Shown here piece after piece: positions 1 to 8,340 of a DNA stretch of 54,390 nt (position 1 is its first letter; the number at the start of each line of letters is the position of its first letter). The DNA is taken from contig CBFIII010000021.1 in assembly GCA_965662645.1 (NCBI GenBank), positions 1 through 54,390 of the forward strand. The letters are read 5' to 3'. Made by a program: the position numbers and the translations under genes. Below the pieces are notes generated by a model that was not told where the DNA came from, made no database searches, and saw nothing but the letters and a program-made list of their open reading frames with translations. The DNA is from UBA5342 sp965662645 (lineage in GTDB: Bacteria > Bacteroidota > Bacteroidia > Bacteroidales > UBA5342).

Positions 1-133
1 CTATAGCGGACAAGAACTGATTTGTGATGATGTCTTTAAATGCCTCGATCAACGCCCCAATATTCTCAAAGCAAGAGAGATAAGCGTGGTAATTCTCCAT
101 AGAATGAAGGAATTTGTGGAGGTCTTTGTTCAT
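1..133 (-). CDS. Partial hypothetical protein, N-terminal 44 residues
   Basis: An open frame starts with ATG at 133 on the minus strand and runs off the left edge of the window without a stop, giving 44 residues that begin MNKDLHKFLHSMENYHAYL. Its amino-acid composition looks like real protein (mixed charged, aromatic and aliphatic residues, no low-complexity stretches). I do not recognise the family; an uncharacterised transposase or small regulatory protein is possible. The start is chosen because it is the first ATG of the frame. The stretch between it and the terminator at 269 holds only a 6-bp inverted repeat (177-192, arms TTCGAG/CTCGAA). Confidence 0.4.
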   Translation of the reverse strand, partial: MNKDLHKFLHSMENYHAYLSCFENIGALIEAFKDIITNQFLSAI

Positions 134-268
134 GGTATGGTGGGGTAAGCTTACGTGAATAATAAGGAGGCAAAAATTCGAGATTGCTCGAACAACAAAG
201 GATACCTTATTGCGCAGGCATCTGCAATTTCAGTTTGCATCGTATTGGGATAGCTTATGTATATAAAA

Positions 269-296
269 AAAACCTTAAGCATTGGCTTAAGGTTTT
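269..296. terminator. Intrinsic terminator downstream of uxaC
   Basis: A perfect 12-bp stem (arms AAAACCTTAAGC at 269-280 and GCTTAAGGTTTT at 285-296) encloses a 4-base loop. Both arms end in runs of A/T, so it could work in both directions. It lies 30 bp past the uxaC stop codon on the minus strand. Confidence 0.8.
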
Positions 297-326
297 CTAT
301 GATGTGAGAAAAGCTAAGAGCCATTA

Positions 327-1724
327 TTATAGGCCAAAGTAAGCTTTTGCATTATTATAACAAATATCTTGTACCATTTTACCAAGCATTTCCATGTCAT
401 TAGGGATAAGACCTTTTTCTACATCATTACCTAATAGATTACATAACACACGGCGGAAATATTCGTGACGTGGGTAGGAGAGTAAGCTGCGCGAATCAGT
501 TAACATACCTATAAAACGACTTAATAAACCTAATGAGGAAAGGGCATTCATTTGTTTTTCCATACCATCTTTCTGATCTAGAAACCACCATCCTGCACCA
601 AATTGTATCTTACCAGCTATTGACCCATCTTGGAAATTACCAATCATTGTGGCAACAATTTCGTTATCAGCAGGATTAAGGTTGTATATGATTGTTCTGG
701 CAAGGGTGTCTTTACTATCCAAACGATCAAAGAAACGCGACATCTGTTCTACATCGGCACCATTGCCAATAGAGTCAAAACCTGTATCGGGACCTAGTTG
801 TTTAAATAAACGGGTATTATTGTTTCTAATAGTACCATAATGAAATTGTTGTGCCCATCCTTTGGCATGATTCATAACAGCTAATTCATATAATACGGCG
901 GATTTAAATTGTCGTATTTCTAGTTCTGAAAGTGAAGCACCTTTGAGAGCTTGTGATAAGATGTGGTCAACTTCTGTTTCGGTATAATCCTCGGCAAAGA
1001 AATCTTCAATGCCGTGATCTGATATTTTACATCCTACTTCTGCAAAAAAATCTTGACGTAATTGTAATGCTTTTATAAGTGTAGAGAATGACTGTATTTC
1101 TATACCTGATACTTTACTTAATTGTTGTAGGTAATCTAAAAATCCTTCTTTGTCTATAGCCATTGCATTATCAGGACGCCAAGCAGGAAGCACCTTGGTA
1201 AAAGTATCTTCTTTCTTTAAGGCAATGTGATATTGCAAGTTGTCGATAGGATCATCTGTTGTACATACTACTTTTACGTTATAGTGTTTCTGTATATCTC
1301 GGGGTTTGAAGTTGGCACTTTGTAGTTTTTTGTTGCATTTTTCATAGACTTCTTTAGCATTTTTAGAACTTAATAAATCCGTAATGCCAAAAGCCGTTTT
1401 TAGTTCTAAATGAGTCCAGTGATACAAGGGGTTACGTATAGTAGCGGGCACTGTATTGGCCCATTTCTCAAATTTTTCCCAGTCAGAAGTATTTCCTGTA
1501 ATGTATTTCTCATTTACCCCATTAGTACGCATCGCACGCCATTTATAATGGTCGCCAGCTAGCCATACCTCACTTATAGTATTGAAATTCTTATTTTCGA
1601 ATATTTGTTTAGGATTTAGATGACAGTGATAATCGATGATGGGCATCTCTTTGGCGTAATTGTGATATAAATCTTCTGCTGTTTTGGTTTCTAAGCAGAA
1701 ATTATCATCATTAAAAGTTTTCAT
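327..1724 (-). CDS. uxaC: Glucuronate (uronate) isomerase
   Basis: This enzyme isomerises D-glucuronate to D-fructuronate (and D-galacturonate to D-tagaturonate), the first cytoplasmic step of hexuronate breakdown (EC 5.3.1.12). The 465-residue length is normal for the family. The amidohydrolase-fold metal motif DYHCHLNP is at residues 31-38, with His33 and His35, and the family C-terminal motif RHEYFRRVLC is present. No signal peptide is seen, so it is cytosolic. It lies about 180 bp downstream of the LacI-type regulator on the same strand, so the two may be co-transcribed, and it ends at a terminator. The rest of the pathway is encoded divergently from 3080 onward. Identity is clear; preference between glucuronate and galacturonate cannot be read from sequence, but mannonate-branch genes nearby favour glucuronate. 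Confidence 0.95.
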   Translation of the reverse strand: MKTFNDDNFCLETKTAEDLYHNYAKEMPIIDYHCHLNPKQIFENKNFNTISEVWLAGDHYKWRAMRTNGVNEKYITGNTSDWEKFEKWANTVPATIRNPLYHWTHLELKTAFGITDLLSSKNAKEVYEKCNKKLQSANFKPRDIQKHYNVKVVCTTDDPIDNLQYHIALKKEDTFTKVLPAWRPDNAMAIDKEGFLDYLQQLSKVSGIEIQSFSTLIKALQLRQDFFAEVGCKISDHGIEDFFAEDYTETEVDHILSQALKGASLSELEIRQFKSAVLYELAVMNHAKGWAQQFHYGTIRNNNTRLFKQLGPDTGFDSIGNGADVEQMSRFFDRLDSKDTLARTIIYNLNPADNEIVATMIGNFQDGSIAGKIQFGAGWWFLDQKDGMEKQMNALSSLGLLSRFIGMLTDSRSLLSYPRHEYFRRVLCNLLGNDVEKGLIPNDMEMLGKMVQDICYNNAKAYFGL

Positions 1725-1904
1725 AATCTTATTATTTACGTGTTGTAGGTTTTCTTTTTTTTGATTTGTTGGGATCGTTATCTCAATTGCAGAGTAATTA
1801 GTTTTTTAATTTTTTTTTGATCAGTAGTTCTGTAACAATACGTTTCATTTGATATTCTTTGGTGATTAAAGAAGAATTGTTACATCTGTTTTTATTTTTA
1901 ATGG

Positions 1905-2927
1905 CTAATGTTTTTTACTCGATTCTCGAACAATCAATTTTGGCAATATAGATATTTTAAGTAACTCTGCATTTACATTGTCTATTTCTTCTAAAATCTG
2001 TGTGGCTGCATCTTGTCCTATTTTAGAACTGTTCTGATCTGATGAGGTGATGGATGGGTTAACTAGCTCTGCAAAATCTTCATTGGCAAAGCCAGAGATG
2101 CCCACTTCTTGAGGTATTTTAATACCCTTTTCTTTGAGTACTAAATAAGCACCTAATGCGGCATAGTCACCAGAAGAAAAGATGGCATCAAAAGGTTCTT
2201 TGCTATCAATTAATTGTTTCGTTGCCTCTATACCTTCAGCTCTATTGTTGGTGTTTTCATAAAAGAGTTTCTTATTAGGTGTTATTCCCATTTCTTGATG
2301 TGCATCTAGATAACCTAACTTGCGATCTTGGTAAATATGACTGGTCATATTGCCATTTAAAAGGGCAATGTTTTGGTAGCCTTGTTTTAGTAAGTGTAAC
2401 ACGGTTGCTTTTGCACCTTCGCGGTCTTTGCTTTTGATATAGCTGGTGTTGATATCCTTTAATACATTATCTATCTGTATGACTTTTATTCCTTCGGATA
2501 TCGCTTTTTGCAAATGTGTGTAAGTTGTGGTGTTCTTTGTTAATGCAATGATAATACCTGAAACGCGTTGGTTTATAAGTGTTTCTAAATATTCCTGTTC
2601 TTTATTAAATGATTCTTCGGTTTGGCATATCATCACATTATAGCCATGTTTCGATACATTAACTTCAATATGATGAATGATGTTTGAGAAAAAATGGCGA
2701 TTGATAAAAGGAACCACTATGCCAATGGTTTTGGATTTTCCCTTTCTTAGATTAGAGGCAAAATTATTGGGTTTAAAGTTATGTTTCTTGGCTAATGCTT
2801 TTACACGCTTCGTCATAGCTTCACTTATCTGAGGGCTGTTGTTCAGAGCGCGAGATACTGTAGCTGAGGTGGTCTTAAGTTCCTTCGCTAAATCCTGCAT
2901 TGTTATCTTTTTATTGGGTTTTTTCAT
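1905..2927 (-). CDS. LacI/GalR-family transcriptional regulator of the hexuronate locus
   Basis: This 340-residue protein has a LacI-type helix-turn-helix at residues 8-29 (ITMQDLAKELKTTSATVSRA), a hinge helix around 45-62, and a periplasmic-binding-protein-like effector domain from about 65 to the end, beginning KTIGIVVPFINRHFF. Family members are usually repressors released by a sugar or sugar-acid. It is divergent from the kdgK-larA-gnd gene set and upstream of uxaC. Two palindromic sites in the divergent intergenic region (2951-2972 and 2991-3012) and a third before the KDPG aldolase gene (9546-9563) are plausible operators. The near site lies directly upstream of this gene, so autoregulation is likely. 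The inducer is unknown; fructuronate, mannonate or KDG are candidates by context. Confidence 0.9.
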   Translation of the reverse strand: MKKPNKKITMQDLAKELKTTSATVSRALNNSPQISEAMTKRVKALAKKHNFKPNNFASNLRKGKSKTIGIVVPFINRHFFSNIIHHIEVNVSKHGYNVMICQTEESFNKEQEYLETLINQRVSGIIIALTKNTTTYTHLQKAISEGIKVIQIDNVLKDINTSYIKSKDREGAKATVLHLLKQGYQNIALLNGNMTSHIYQDRKLGYLDAHQEMGITPNKKLFYENTNNRAEGIEATKQLIDSKEPFDAIFSSGDYAALGAYLVLKEKGIKIPQEVGISGFANEDFAELVNPSITSSDQNSSKIGQDAATQILEEIDNVNAELLKISILPKLIVRESSKKH

Positions 2928-2950
2928 TCTGTAGGCAAAAGTAGAAAAAT

Positions 2951-2972
2951 TTTACGTAATCGTTTGCGTAAA
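2951..2972. promoter_or_regulatory. LacI-type operator 1 in the divergent promoter region
   Basis: A 22-bp imperfect palindrome has perfect outer arms TTTACG/CGTAAA around a centre containing CG, the usual layout of LacI-family operators. It is 24 bp upstream of the lacI-type start codon and next to a possible -7 box for that gene (2936-2943, TACTTTTG on the minus strand). Assignment to the neighbouring regulator is inferred. Confidence 0.6.
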
Positions 2973-2990
2973 TCATAAAAAAACTGTTCT

Positions 2991-3012
2991 TTTGCGTAAT
3001 CATTTACGTGAT
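2991..3012. promoter_or_regulatory. LacI-type operator 2, 40 bp from operator 1
   Basis: This site repeats the operator 1 pattern (TTTGCGTAATCATTTACGTG) with the same half-site words GCGTAA and TTTACG. It sits 68 bp before the kinase start codon and begins with TTTG at 2991-2994, a possible Bacteroidota -33 element. Its start is exactly 40 bp from that of operator 1, close to four helical turns, so repressor dimers could bind on the same face. Confidence 0.55.
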
Positions 3013-3079
3013 AAGTTGTGTTTATGGTTATACCAATAACAAACACGCTGTCCTAACTTACTCTAAAATTGTAAAGTTT

Positions 3080-4156
3080 ATGAAAGACTTAAAAGCAAAT
3101 AGTAAATATTCATTATTGGTCCCAACGAGTATGGGAGTGCGTATAACACCAGCTAACGGTCAGCCTGTTCAGAGTAGTGATACATTTACGATGTACGCCA
3201 CTAGTGCTGAAACTAATGTCGCTAGTATTTCATCCTATCTCGGATTACCAGTGAAGGTGCTGAGTACTTTTGTAAAGGATAGTCCTATTGCACAATTTAT
3301 AAAAAGCAACTTGAAATCACGCCATATGGATTATGAAGGCGTAGATGTAGAACAGGAAGATCCTTGGGGCGTACGTCACCAATTTAATATTGCTGACAGT
3401 GGTTATGGTTCTCGTGGACCTCGTGTGCAGAATGATAGAGCAGGAGAGGTAGGACGTACATTGAATGTGAAGGATTTTGATTTAGAGCGCATCTTCGGAG
3501 AAGAAGGCGTACAGATTGTACACTTATCTGGTTTGATAGCGGCTTTATCTGAAGAAACAAGTACTTTTTGTTTGGAAATAGCTCGTGCAGCAAAGAAGCA
3601 CGGAACTCTTATTTCTTTTGACTTAAATTACCGAGCTTCGTTCTGGAAAGGACGTGAAGAGCAATTACGTAAGAATTTTGAAGAGATAGCTTCGGTATCT
3701 GATATATTGATTGGTAACGAGGAAGATTTTCAATTGTGTTTTGGTATAGAAGGACCAGAAGCTGGTGGTGAAGGTATAGAAGCCAAAATTGATGGTTTCA
3801 AAGGTTTGATAGAGCGTGTGAAAGAAAATTTCCCTAATGCTTCTGTTTTTGCGACCACATTACGTGAAGTGGTTAATGTTAATGAACACCTTTGGGGTGC
3901 TGTGATGTTAGCTGGTGATGAGTGGCAAGTGATAGAGCCACGTTCTATTCGTGTCCTAGACCGCATAGGTGGTGGTGATGGTTTTGTAGGCGGTATGCTT
4001 TATGGTATTCTTAAAGGATGGGAATCTGAGAAGTGGGCGCAATTTGGTTGGGCAACCGGTGCAATGGCAACAACTTTCCTCACTGACTACGCACAACCAG
4101 CTGATGAAGATATGGTCTGGAGCATCTGGGGTGGAAACGCTCGGGTAAAACGATAA
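3080..4156 (+). CDS. kdgK: PfkB-family sugar-acid kinase, probable 2-keto-3-deoxygluconate kinase
   Basis: This 358-residue ribokinase-family protein has the C-terminal PfkB signature DRIGGGDGFVGG at residues 294-305, with Asp300 as the expected catalytic base and GGGD as the anion hole. This GGGD variant is common in KDG kinases. It would phosphorylate 2-keto-3-deoxygluconate to KDPG, linking mannonate dehydratase to the aldolase. The frame is open from 3008, but I chose ATG 3080 because the protein then begins MKDLKANSKY just before the family's first strand, and the longer form would start inside operator 2. It heads the rightward gene set and is followed after 83 bp by the LarA homologue. 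Gluconate phosphorylation is an alternative worth testing, since Gnd is encoded nearby and no gluconokinase is visible. Confidence 0.85.
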   Translation: MKDLKANSKYSLLVPTSMGVRITPANGQPVQSSDTFTMYATSAETNVASISSYLGLPVKVLSTFVKDSPIAQFIKSNLKSRHMDYEGVDVEQEDPWGVRHQFNIADSGYGSRGPRVQNDRAGEVGRTLNVKDFDLERIFGEEGVQIVHLSGLIAALSEETSTFCLEIARAAKKHGTLISFDLNYRASFWKGREEQLRKNFEEIASVSDILIGNEEDFQLCFGIEGPEAGGEGIEAKIDGFKGLIERVKENFPNASVFATTLREVVNVNEHLWGAVMLAGDEWQVIEPRSIRVLDRIGGGDGFVGGMLYGILKGWESEKWAQFGWATGAMATTFLTDYAQPADEDMVWSIWGGNARVKR

Positions 4157-4239
4157 ATTCAGTCAACAGTCATCAGTCGAAAAATTGATGAAGCTTTTAT
4201 AATTTATCATTCACAATTCATCATTTATAATTCATTTCT
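4157..4239. repeat. Short AT-rich low-complexity spacer
   Basis: The gap between kdgK and the LarA homologue contains reiterated words (TCAACAGTCATCAGTC, then ATTTATCATTCACAATTCATC and variants). It resembles the low-complexity 'attcat/gaatta' repeats at 41286-41425 and 53681-54260. No promoter or terminator is evident. Confidence 0.4.
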
Positions 4240-5523
4240 ATGTTATATTTTGAAAATGGATCACCCACAGCAGATTTAAATTCTGAAGACCTACAAAAAG
4301 GGCTTTATGAAGCTTTAGATAAGATTGGAAACAAGAATAAAGTATTGGCTATTCCGCCTGATTTTACGCGTTTTCCATCACGTGCTGGTGAGATAACAGA
4401 ATCAGCTTATCACTATTATGGTGAGAAGATGACAGATATATTACCTGCCTTGGGAACACACAATCCCATGACAGAGGAGCAGATTAAAACGATGTTTGGA
4501 ACGGTGCCTTTAGATTTATTTCGTGTGCACGATTGGCGCAATGATGTAGTAACCGTAGGTACAATACCTGCCGAATTCGTCAAAGAAGTATCAGAAGGGG
4601 CTGTTGATTTTACATGGCCTGCACAGGTTAATAAATTATTAATTGAAGGTAACTTCGATTTGATTCTTTCTATCGGTCAGGTGGTGCCTCACGAAGTTGT
4701 GGGGATGGCCAATTACAATAAAAACATCTTTGTGGGGACAGGAGGTGCCGAAGGCATTAATAAAAGCCATTATGTAGGTGCAGCCTATGGGATGGAGCGT
4801 ATGATGGGACATGCGGATACGCCTGTGCGTCGCTTGTTTAATTATGCTTCTGATAATTTTACACAAGATATGCCTTTCCTTTATATTCAGACTGTTGTAG
4901 GAATGGATGATAAAGGGGATTTGAAAGTGCGCGGTATCTTTATTGGTGATGATCTTGAGGTATTTCAGAAAGCGGCAGCGCTAGCTTTACAAGTCAACTT
5001 TAAGATGTTAGAAAAGCCTTTGGATAAAGTTATTGTATTCCTAGATCCTGAAGAGTTTACCAGTACTTGGTTAGGTAATAAAAGTATATACCGTACCCGT
5101 ATGGCCATTGCTGATGGTGGTGAACTTATCGTTGTGGCCCCTAAGATAGTGGAGTTCGGTGAGGATAAAGATATCGACCGTCTTATTCGTAAGTACGGTT
5201 ATAAGGGCACACCACACACTTTAAAAATGGTGGAAGAGAATGAAGATCTTGCGGGCAACTTAAGTGCTGCAGCGCATCTTATTCACGGATCTAGCGAAGA
5301 GCGTTTCTCTATCACCTATTGTGTGGGAAAAGAAGAAGGCAACCTTACCCAAGAAGAGGTGGAGTCCGTTAACTTCAATTATGGCGACATTGATGCCATA
5401 AAAGAGAAATATGATTTTGATAATTTAAAAGAAGGCTACAATACGGTCAATGGTGAAGAGATTTTCTATATTTCTAATCCAGCATTGGGTTTGTGGGCTT
5501 TTAAGGATCGTTTTAATTATTAG
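4240..5523 (+). CDS. LarA-family nickel-pincer hydroxyacid racemase/epimerase homologue
   Basis: This 427-residue protein belongs to the lactate racemase LarA (DUF2088) superfamily. The residues that bind substrate and the nickel-pincer (NPN) cofactor in Lactiplantibacillus LarA are all in place: Asp41 and Arg44 (PPDFTRFP), His74 (LGTHNPMT), His151 and the cofactor-tethering Lys161 (PHEVVGMANYNK), and the nickel ligand His177 (INKSH). The spacings His151-Lys161 (10) and Lys161-His177 (16) equal those of LarA (174-184-200). It is therefore probably an active NPN enzyme that interconverts epimers of a 2-hydroxy acid. Its position between kdgK and gnd in a mannonate pathway suggests D-mannonate/D-gluconate 2-epimerisation; this substrate is inference. 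The cofactor-building genes larB, larC and larE are not in this window. Confidence 0.85.
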   Translation: MLYFENGSPTADLNSEDLQKGLYEALDKIGNKNKVLAIPPDFTRFPSRAGEITESAYHYYGEKMTDILPALGTHNPMTEEQIKTMFGTVPLDLFRVHDWRNDVVTVGTIPAEFVKEVSEGAVDFTWPAQVNKLLIEGNFDLILSIGQVVPHEVVGMANYNKNIFVGTGGAEGINKSHYVGAAYGMERMMGHADTPVRRLFNYASDNFTQDMPFLYIQTVVGMDDKGDLKVRGIFIGDDLEVFQKAAALALQVNFKMLEKPLDKVIVFLDPEEFTSTWLGNKSIYRTRMAIADGGELIVVAPKIVEFGEDKDIDRLIRKYGYKGTPHTLKMVEENEDLAGNLSAAAHLIHGSSEERFSITYCVGKEEGNLTQEEVESVNFNYGDIDAIKEKYDFDNLKEGYNTVNGEEIFYISNPALGLWAFKDRFNY

Positions 5524-5576
5524 CAAAAGCTTAATAATTTGTACTCTAGTTGAGTATGTTAACGATTAAAAAAATA

Positions 5577-5715
5577 GTGAAATTTGTGCCATTCAAGGCA
5601 GACTGACTAATAACTATTTGGAGTAATTAGATTAGTGAAATCCGTGAAATTTGTGGACAAAAGACGAGTAACATTTTTAGAACAGATAAATTCGTGGATG
5701 AAGTTCACGAGTAAA
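5577..5715. repeat. Degenerate reiterated words upstream of gnd
   Basis: The 227-bp gap before gnd contains several imperfect copies of a word like GTGAAATTTGTGGAC (near 5578, 5636, 5647 and 5690). This low-complexity repeat type separates genes in many Bacteroidota. No clear operator or terminator is seen. Confidence 0.35.
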
Positions 5716-5750
5716 TAATAGAGAGTAATAACTTTAGAATCAAAACAACT

Positions 5751-7202
5751 ATGGCAAAAGCAGACATTGGATTAATCGGACTAGCAGTAATGGGTGAGAA
5801 CCTAGTACTGAATATGGAAAGCAAGGGTTTTACTGTGGCGGTATTCAATCGCACAGTAGCTAAGGTAGATAAATTTGTTAATGGAAGAGGTAAGGACAAG
5901 AACTTTATCGGATGCCATAGTGTCGAGGAATTATGTGCTAGCCTAGAGCGCCCTCGTAAAGTGATGATGTTGGTAAAAGCTGGTGATGCTGTTGACAACT
6001 TTATAGATCAAATTATTCCACACCTTGAAGAAGGTGATATTATTATTGATGGCGGTAACACGCATTATCCTGACACGATTCGTCGTACCAAGTATGTGGA
6101 AAGCAAAGGCCTTCTTTATGTAGGTTCTGGTGTTTCAGGTGGTGAAGAAGGCGCTTTATTAGGTCCTTCGATGATGCCTGGTGGATCTCCTGCCGCTTGG
6201 GAACAGATTAAACCTATCTTTCAAGCTATAGCTGCTAAGGTTGACGATGGTGCTCCTTGTTGCGAGTGGGTTGGTGCTAATGGCGCTGGTCACTTTGTGA
6301 AAATGGTACACAACGGTATCGAGTATGGCGATATGCAGATTATTTGCGAAGCTTATCAAATTATGAAAGAGCTTTTGGGAATGAGCAATGCAGAGATGTA
6401 CGATGTATTTGGTGAGTGGAACAAAGGTGAACTTGATTCTTATCTTATAGAGATCACCCGTGATATTTTAGGTTATAAAGATGAGAATGGGCAAGAGGTT
6501 GTGGATCTTATTCTTGATACTGCTGGTCAGAAAGGAACGGGTAAATGGACCGCTGTTTCAGCCTTAGATTTAGGTATTCCTTTGACATTAATTGGTGAAT
6601 CTGTATTTGCACGTTGTCTATCAGCACAGAAAGATGAGCGTGTGGTAGCATCTAAAACGTTGAAAGGGGTAGAAGCCAAATTTGTTGGTGATAAAGTGCA
6701 GTTTATCAATGATATCAAAGATGCTTTGTACGCTGCAAAAATAGTGTCTTATGCTCAAGGTTATGCTGTGATGAAAGAAGCGGCTAAAGAGTACGAATGG
6801 GAATTGAATAATGGTGGTATTGCGCTAATGTGGCGTGGTGGATGTATTATTCGTTCTGCCTTTTTGAATAAAATCAAGGACGCTTTTGATAAAAATCCTG
6901 AATTGAATAATCTATTATTAGACGACTTCTTTAAGGAAACAATTGATAAAGCCCAAGCAGGATGGCGTCGTGTATGTGCTACAGCTTTGATGAACGGTAT
7001 TCCTGTACCTTCATTGACAACAGCATTGTGTTATTATGATGGTTACCGCAGCGAGCGTTTGCCAGCTAACTTATTACAAGCACAACGTGATTATTTCGGA
7101 GCGCATACTTACGAACGTGTAGATAAACCTCGTGGAGAATTCTTCCATACCAACTGGACAGGTCGTGGTGGCGATACTGTTTCGAATACGTATGAAGTAT
7201 AA
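5751..7202 (+). CDS. gnd: 6-phosphogluconate dehydrogenase, decarboxylating
   Basis: This enzyme oxidatively decarboxylates 6-phosphogluconate to ribulose-5-phosphate with NAD(P)H formation (EC 1.1.1.44). It is the long form (483 residues). The Rossmann motif GLAVMGENL is at residues 10-18, followed by NRT at 33-35, which favours NADP. The substrate motif GVSGGEEGA and the catalytic GHFVKMVHN with Lys184 are intact, as is the C-terminal substrate-binding RSERLPANLLQAQRDYFGAH region. It lies between the LarA homologue and the SDR gene in a hexuronate catabolism set, which is unusual because that pathway does not make 6-phosphogluconate. A gluconate branch (mannonate > gluconate > 6-phosphogluconate) would explain it. 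Confidence 0.95.
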   Translation: MAKADIGLIGLAVMGENLVLNMESKGFTVAVFNRTVAKVDKFVNGRGKDKNFIGCHSVEELCASLERPRKVMMLVKAGDAVDNFIDQIIPHLEEGDIIIDGGNTHYPDTIRRTKYVESKGLLYVGSGVSGGEEGALLGPSMMPGGSPAAWEQIKPIFQAIAAKVDDGAPCCEWVGANGAGHFVKMVHNGIEYGDMQIICEAYQIMKELLGMSNAEMYDVFGEWNKGELDSYLIEITRDILGYKDENGQEVVDLILDTAGQKGTGKWTAVSALDLGIPLTLIGESVFARCLSAQKDERVVASKTLKGVEAKFVGDKVQFINDIKDALYAAKIVSYAQGYAVMKEAAKEYEWELNNGGIALMWRGGCIIRSAFLNKIKDAFDKNPELNNLLLDDFFKETIDKAQAGWRRVCATALMNGIPVPSLTTALCYYDGYRSERLPANLLQAQRDYFGAHTYERVDKPRGEFFHTNWTGRGGDTVSNTYEV

Positions 7203-7305
7203 AGTAAGTATCTAAAATTTGGTGTTCGGAGTTGTGAAATGTGTAATTTCCAATTCCGAATTTCAATTTTTTAATCTTGAATAATAAATTTTGAATTAAT
7301 ATACA

Positions 7306-8130
7306 ATGAATTACTTAGAACAAATGTTCGGATTGAGCGGCAAAGTGGCTGTTCTTACTGGAGGCGGTGGCGTATTAGCTGCCGAGATTGGTAAAGGTAT
7401 GGCCAAAGCAGGTGCTACCATTATCTTATTGGATATCCGAGAAGAGAATGCTGTAAATACGGCAAAGCAAATTGAAGCTGATGGCGGAAAAGCCGTAGGT
7501 ATGGCAGCCAATGTGCTTGATAAGGCTAACTTAGAAAGTGTATGTGCTAACATTTTAGCTAAGTACGGCAAAATAGATATTCTTTTGAATGCTGCTGGTG
7601 GTAATCAAGCTGGTGCAACTATCGGTCCTGATCAAACTATCTTTGATTTGGATATGGATGCAATGGATCGTGTAACTTCTCTTAACTTTAATGGTTCAGT
7701 ATTACCAAGTTTAGTGTTTGGTAAAGCAATGGCTGATGCTGGTGAAGGAAATATTATTAATATCTCTTCAATGACAGCGATGCAAGCTGTGACGCGTGTG
7801 GTAGGTTATTCTGCCTCTAAAGCTGCAATTACTAACTTTACTATTTGGATGGCTACAGAAATGGCTAAGAAATTTGGTGACAAACTTCGTGTTAATGCTA
7901 TTGCTCCAGGTTTCTTTATCGGAGATCAGAACCGTGCTCTTTTGATTAATGAAGATGGATCATTGACTCCTCGTAGCAAAGATATTTTGCACAAAACACC
8001 AATGAATCGTTTCGGTGATGCTGCTGAATTAACAGGTGCTGTCATTTACTTATCTAGTCCTGCTGCGTCTTTTGTAACAGGTACAGTGATGCCTATTGAT
8101 GGTGGATTCAGCATCTTTAGTGGTGTCTAA
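7306..8130 (+). CDS. SDR-family D-mannonate oxidoreductase (fructuronate reductase)
   Basis: This 274-residue short-chain dehydrogenase has the nucleotide-binding motif TGGGGVLAAEIG at about 18-29, an acidic residue after strand 2 (LDIREEN) consistent with NAD(H), the NAAGG motif, and the catalytic Ser...YSASK set with Tyr168 and Lys172. It resembles the Bacillus YjmF-type mannonate oxidoreductase rather than the long-chain UxuB of E. coli. It would reduce D-fructuronate to D-mannonate, the step between UxaC and mannonate dehydratase. It follows gnd by 103 bp and precedes uxuA by 210 bp. Function is inferred from family plus context; a gluconate 5-dehydrogenase activity is a possible alternative for such SDRs. 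Confidence 0.85.
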   Translation: MNYLEQMFGLSGKVAVLTGGGGVLAAEIGKGMAKAGATIILLDIREENAVNTAKQIEADGGKAVGMAANVLDKANLESVCANILAKYGKIDILLNAAGGNQAGATIGPDQTIFDLDMDAMDRVTSLNFNGSVLPSLVFGKAMADAGEGNIINISSMTAMQAVTRVVGYSASKAAITNFTIWMATEMAKKFGDKLRVNAIAPGFFIGDQNRALLINEDGSLTPRSKDILHKTPMNRFGDAAELTGAVIYLSSPAASFVTGTVMPIDGGFSIFSGV

Positions 8131-8158
8131 TAAAAAGTAAGAGTTTAAAATTAAGAAT

Positions 8159-8224
8159 AAAAAGTTGCCAGTTTTGCGTAAAGAATTTTTCAATAAATTT
8201 TTTACTTAAGATTGACAACTTTTT
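8159..8224. promoter_or_regulatory. Long imperfect inverted repeat upstream of uxuA
   Basis: The arms AAAAAGTTG (8159-8167) and CAACTTTTT (8216-8224) are perfectly complementary and extend inward with one mismatch (CCA/TGA). They enclose about 48 AT-rich bases that include GCGTAAAG, reminiscent of the operator half-site. It could be an attenuator or mRNA processing site between the SDR gene and uxuA. Function is not shown. Confidence 0.35.
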
Positions 8225-8340
8225 GATATTAAAAGATTTTGGTATTGAGTTTTTATCCTTTTTTACCTCTAGTGTGATGATAAGGAGTAAAGACAAAATA
8301 AATACCTTAAGAAGAAAACAAATTAACCTAGATTATAATA

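Noticed and set aside
3008..3079. Extended N terminus of the PfkB kinase from 3008
   Set aside because: The first codons overlap the operator and do not resemble the kinase fold; ATG 3080 gives the normal start.
5705..5998. 97-residue antisense frame across the gnd start
   Set aside because: It overlaps the clear gnd coding sequence and has a low-complexity, shadow-like composition.
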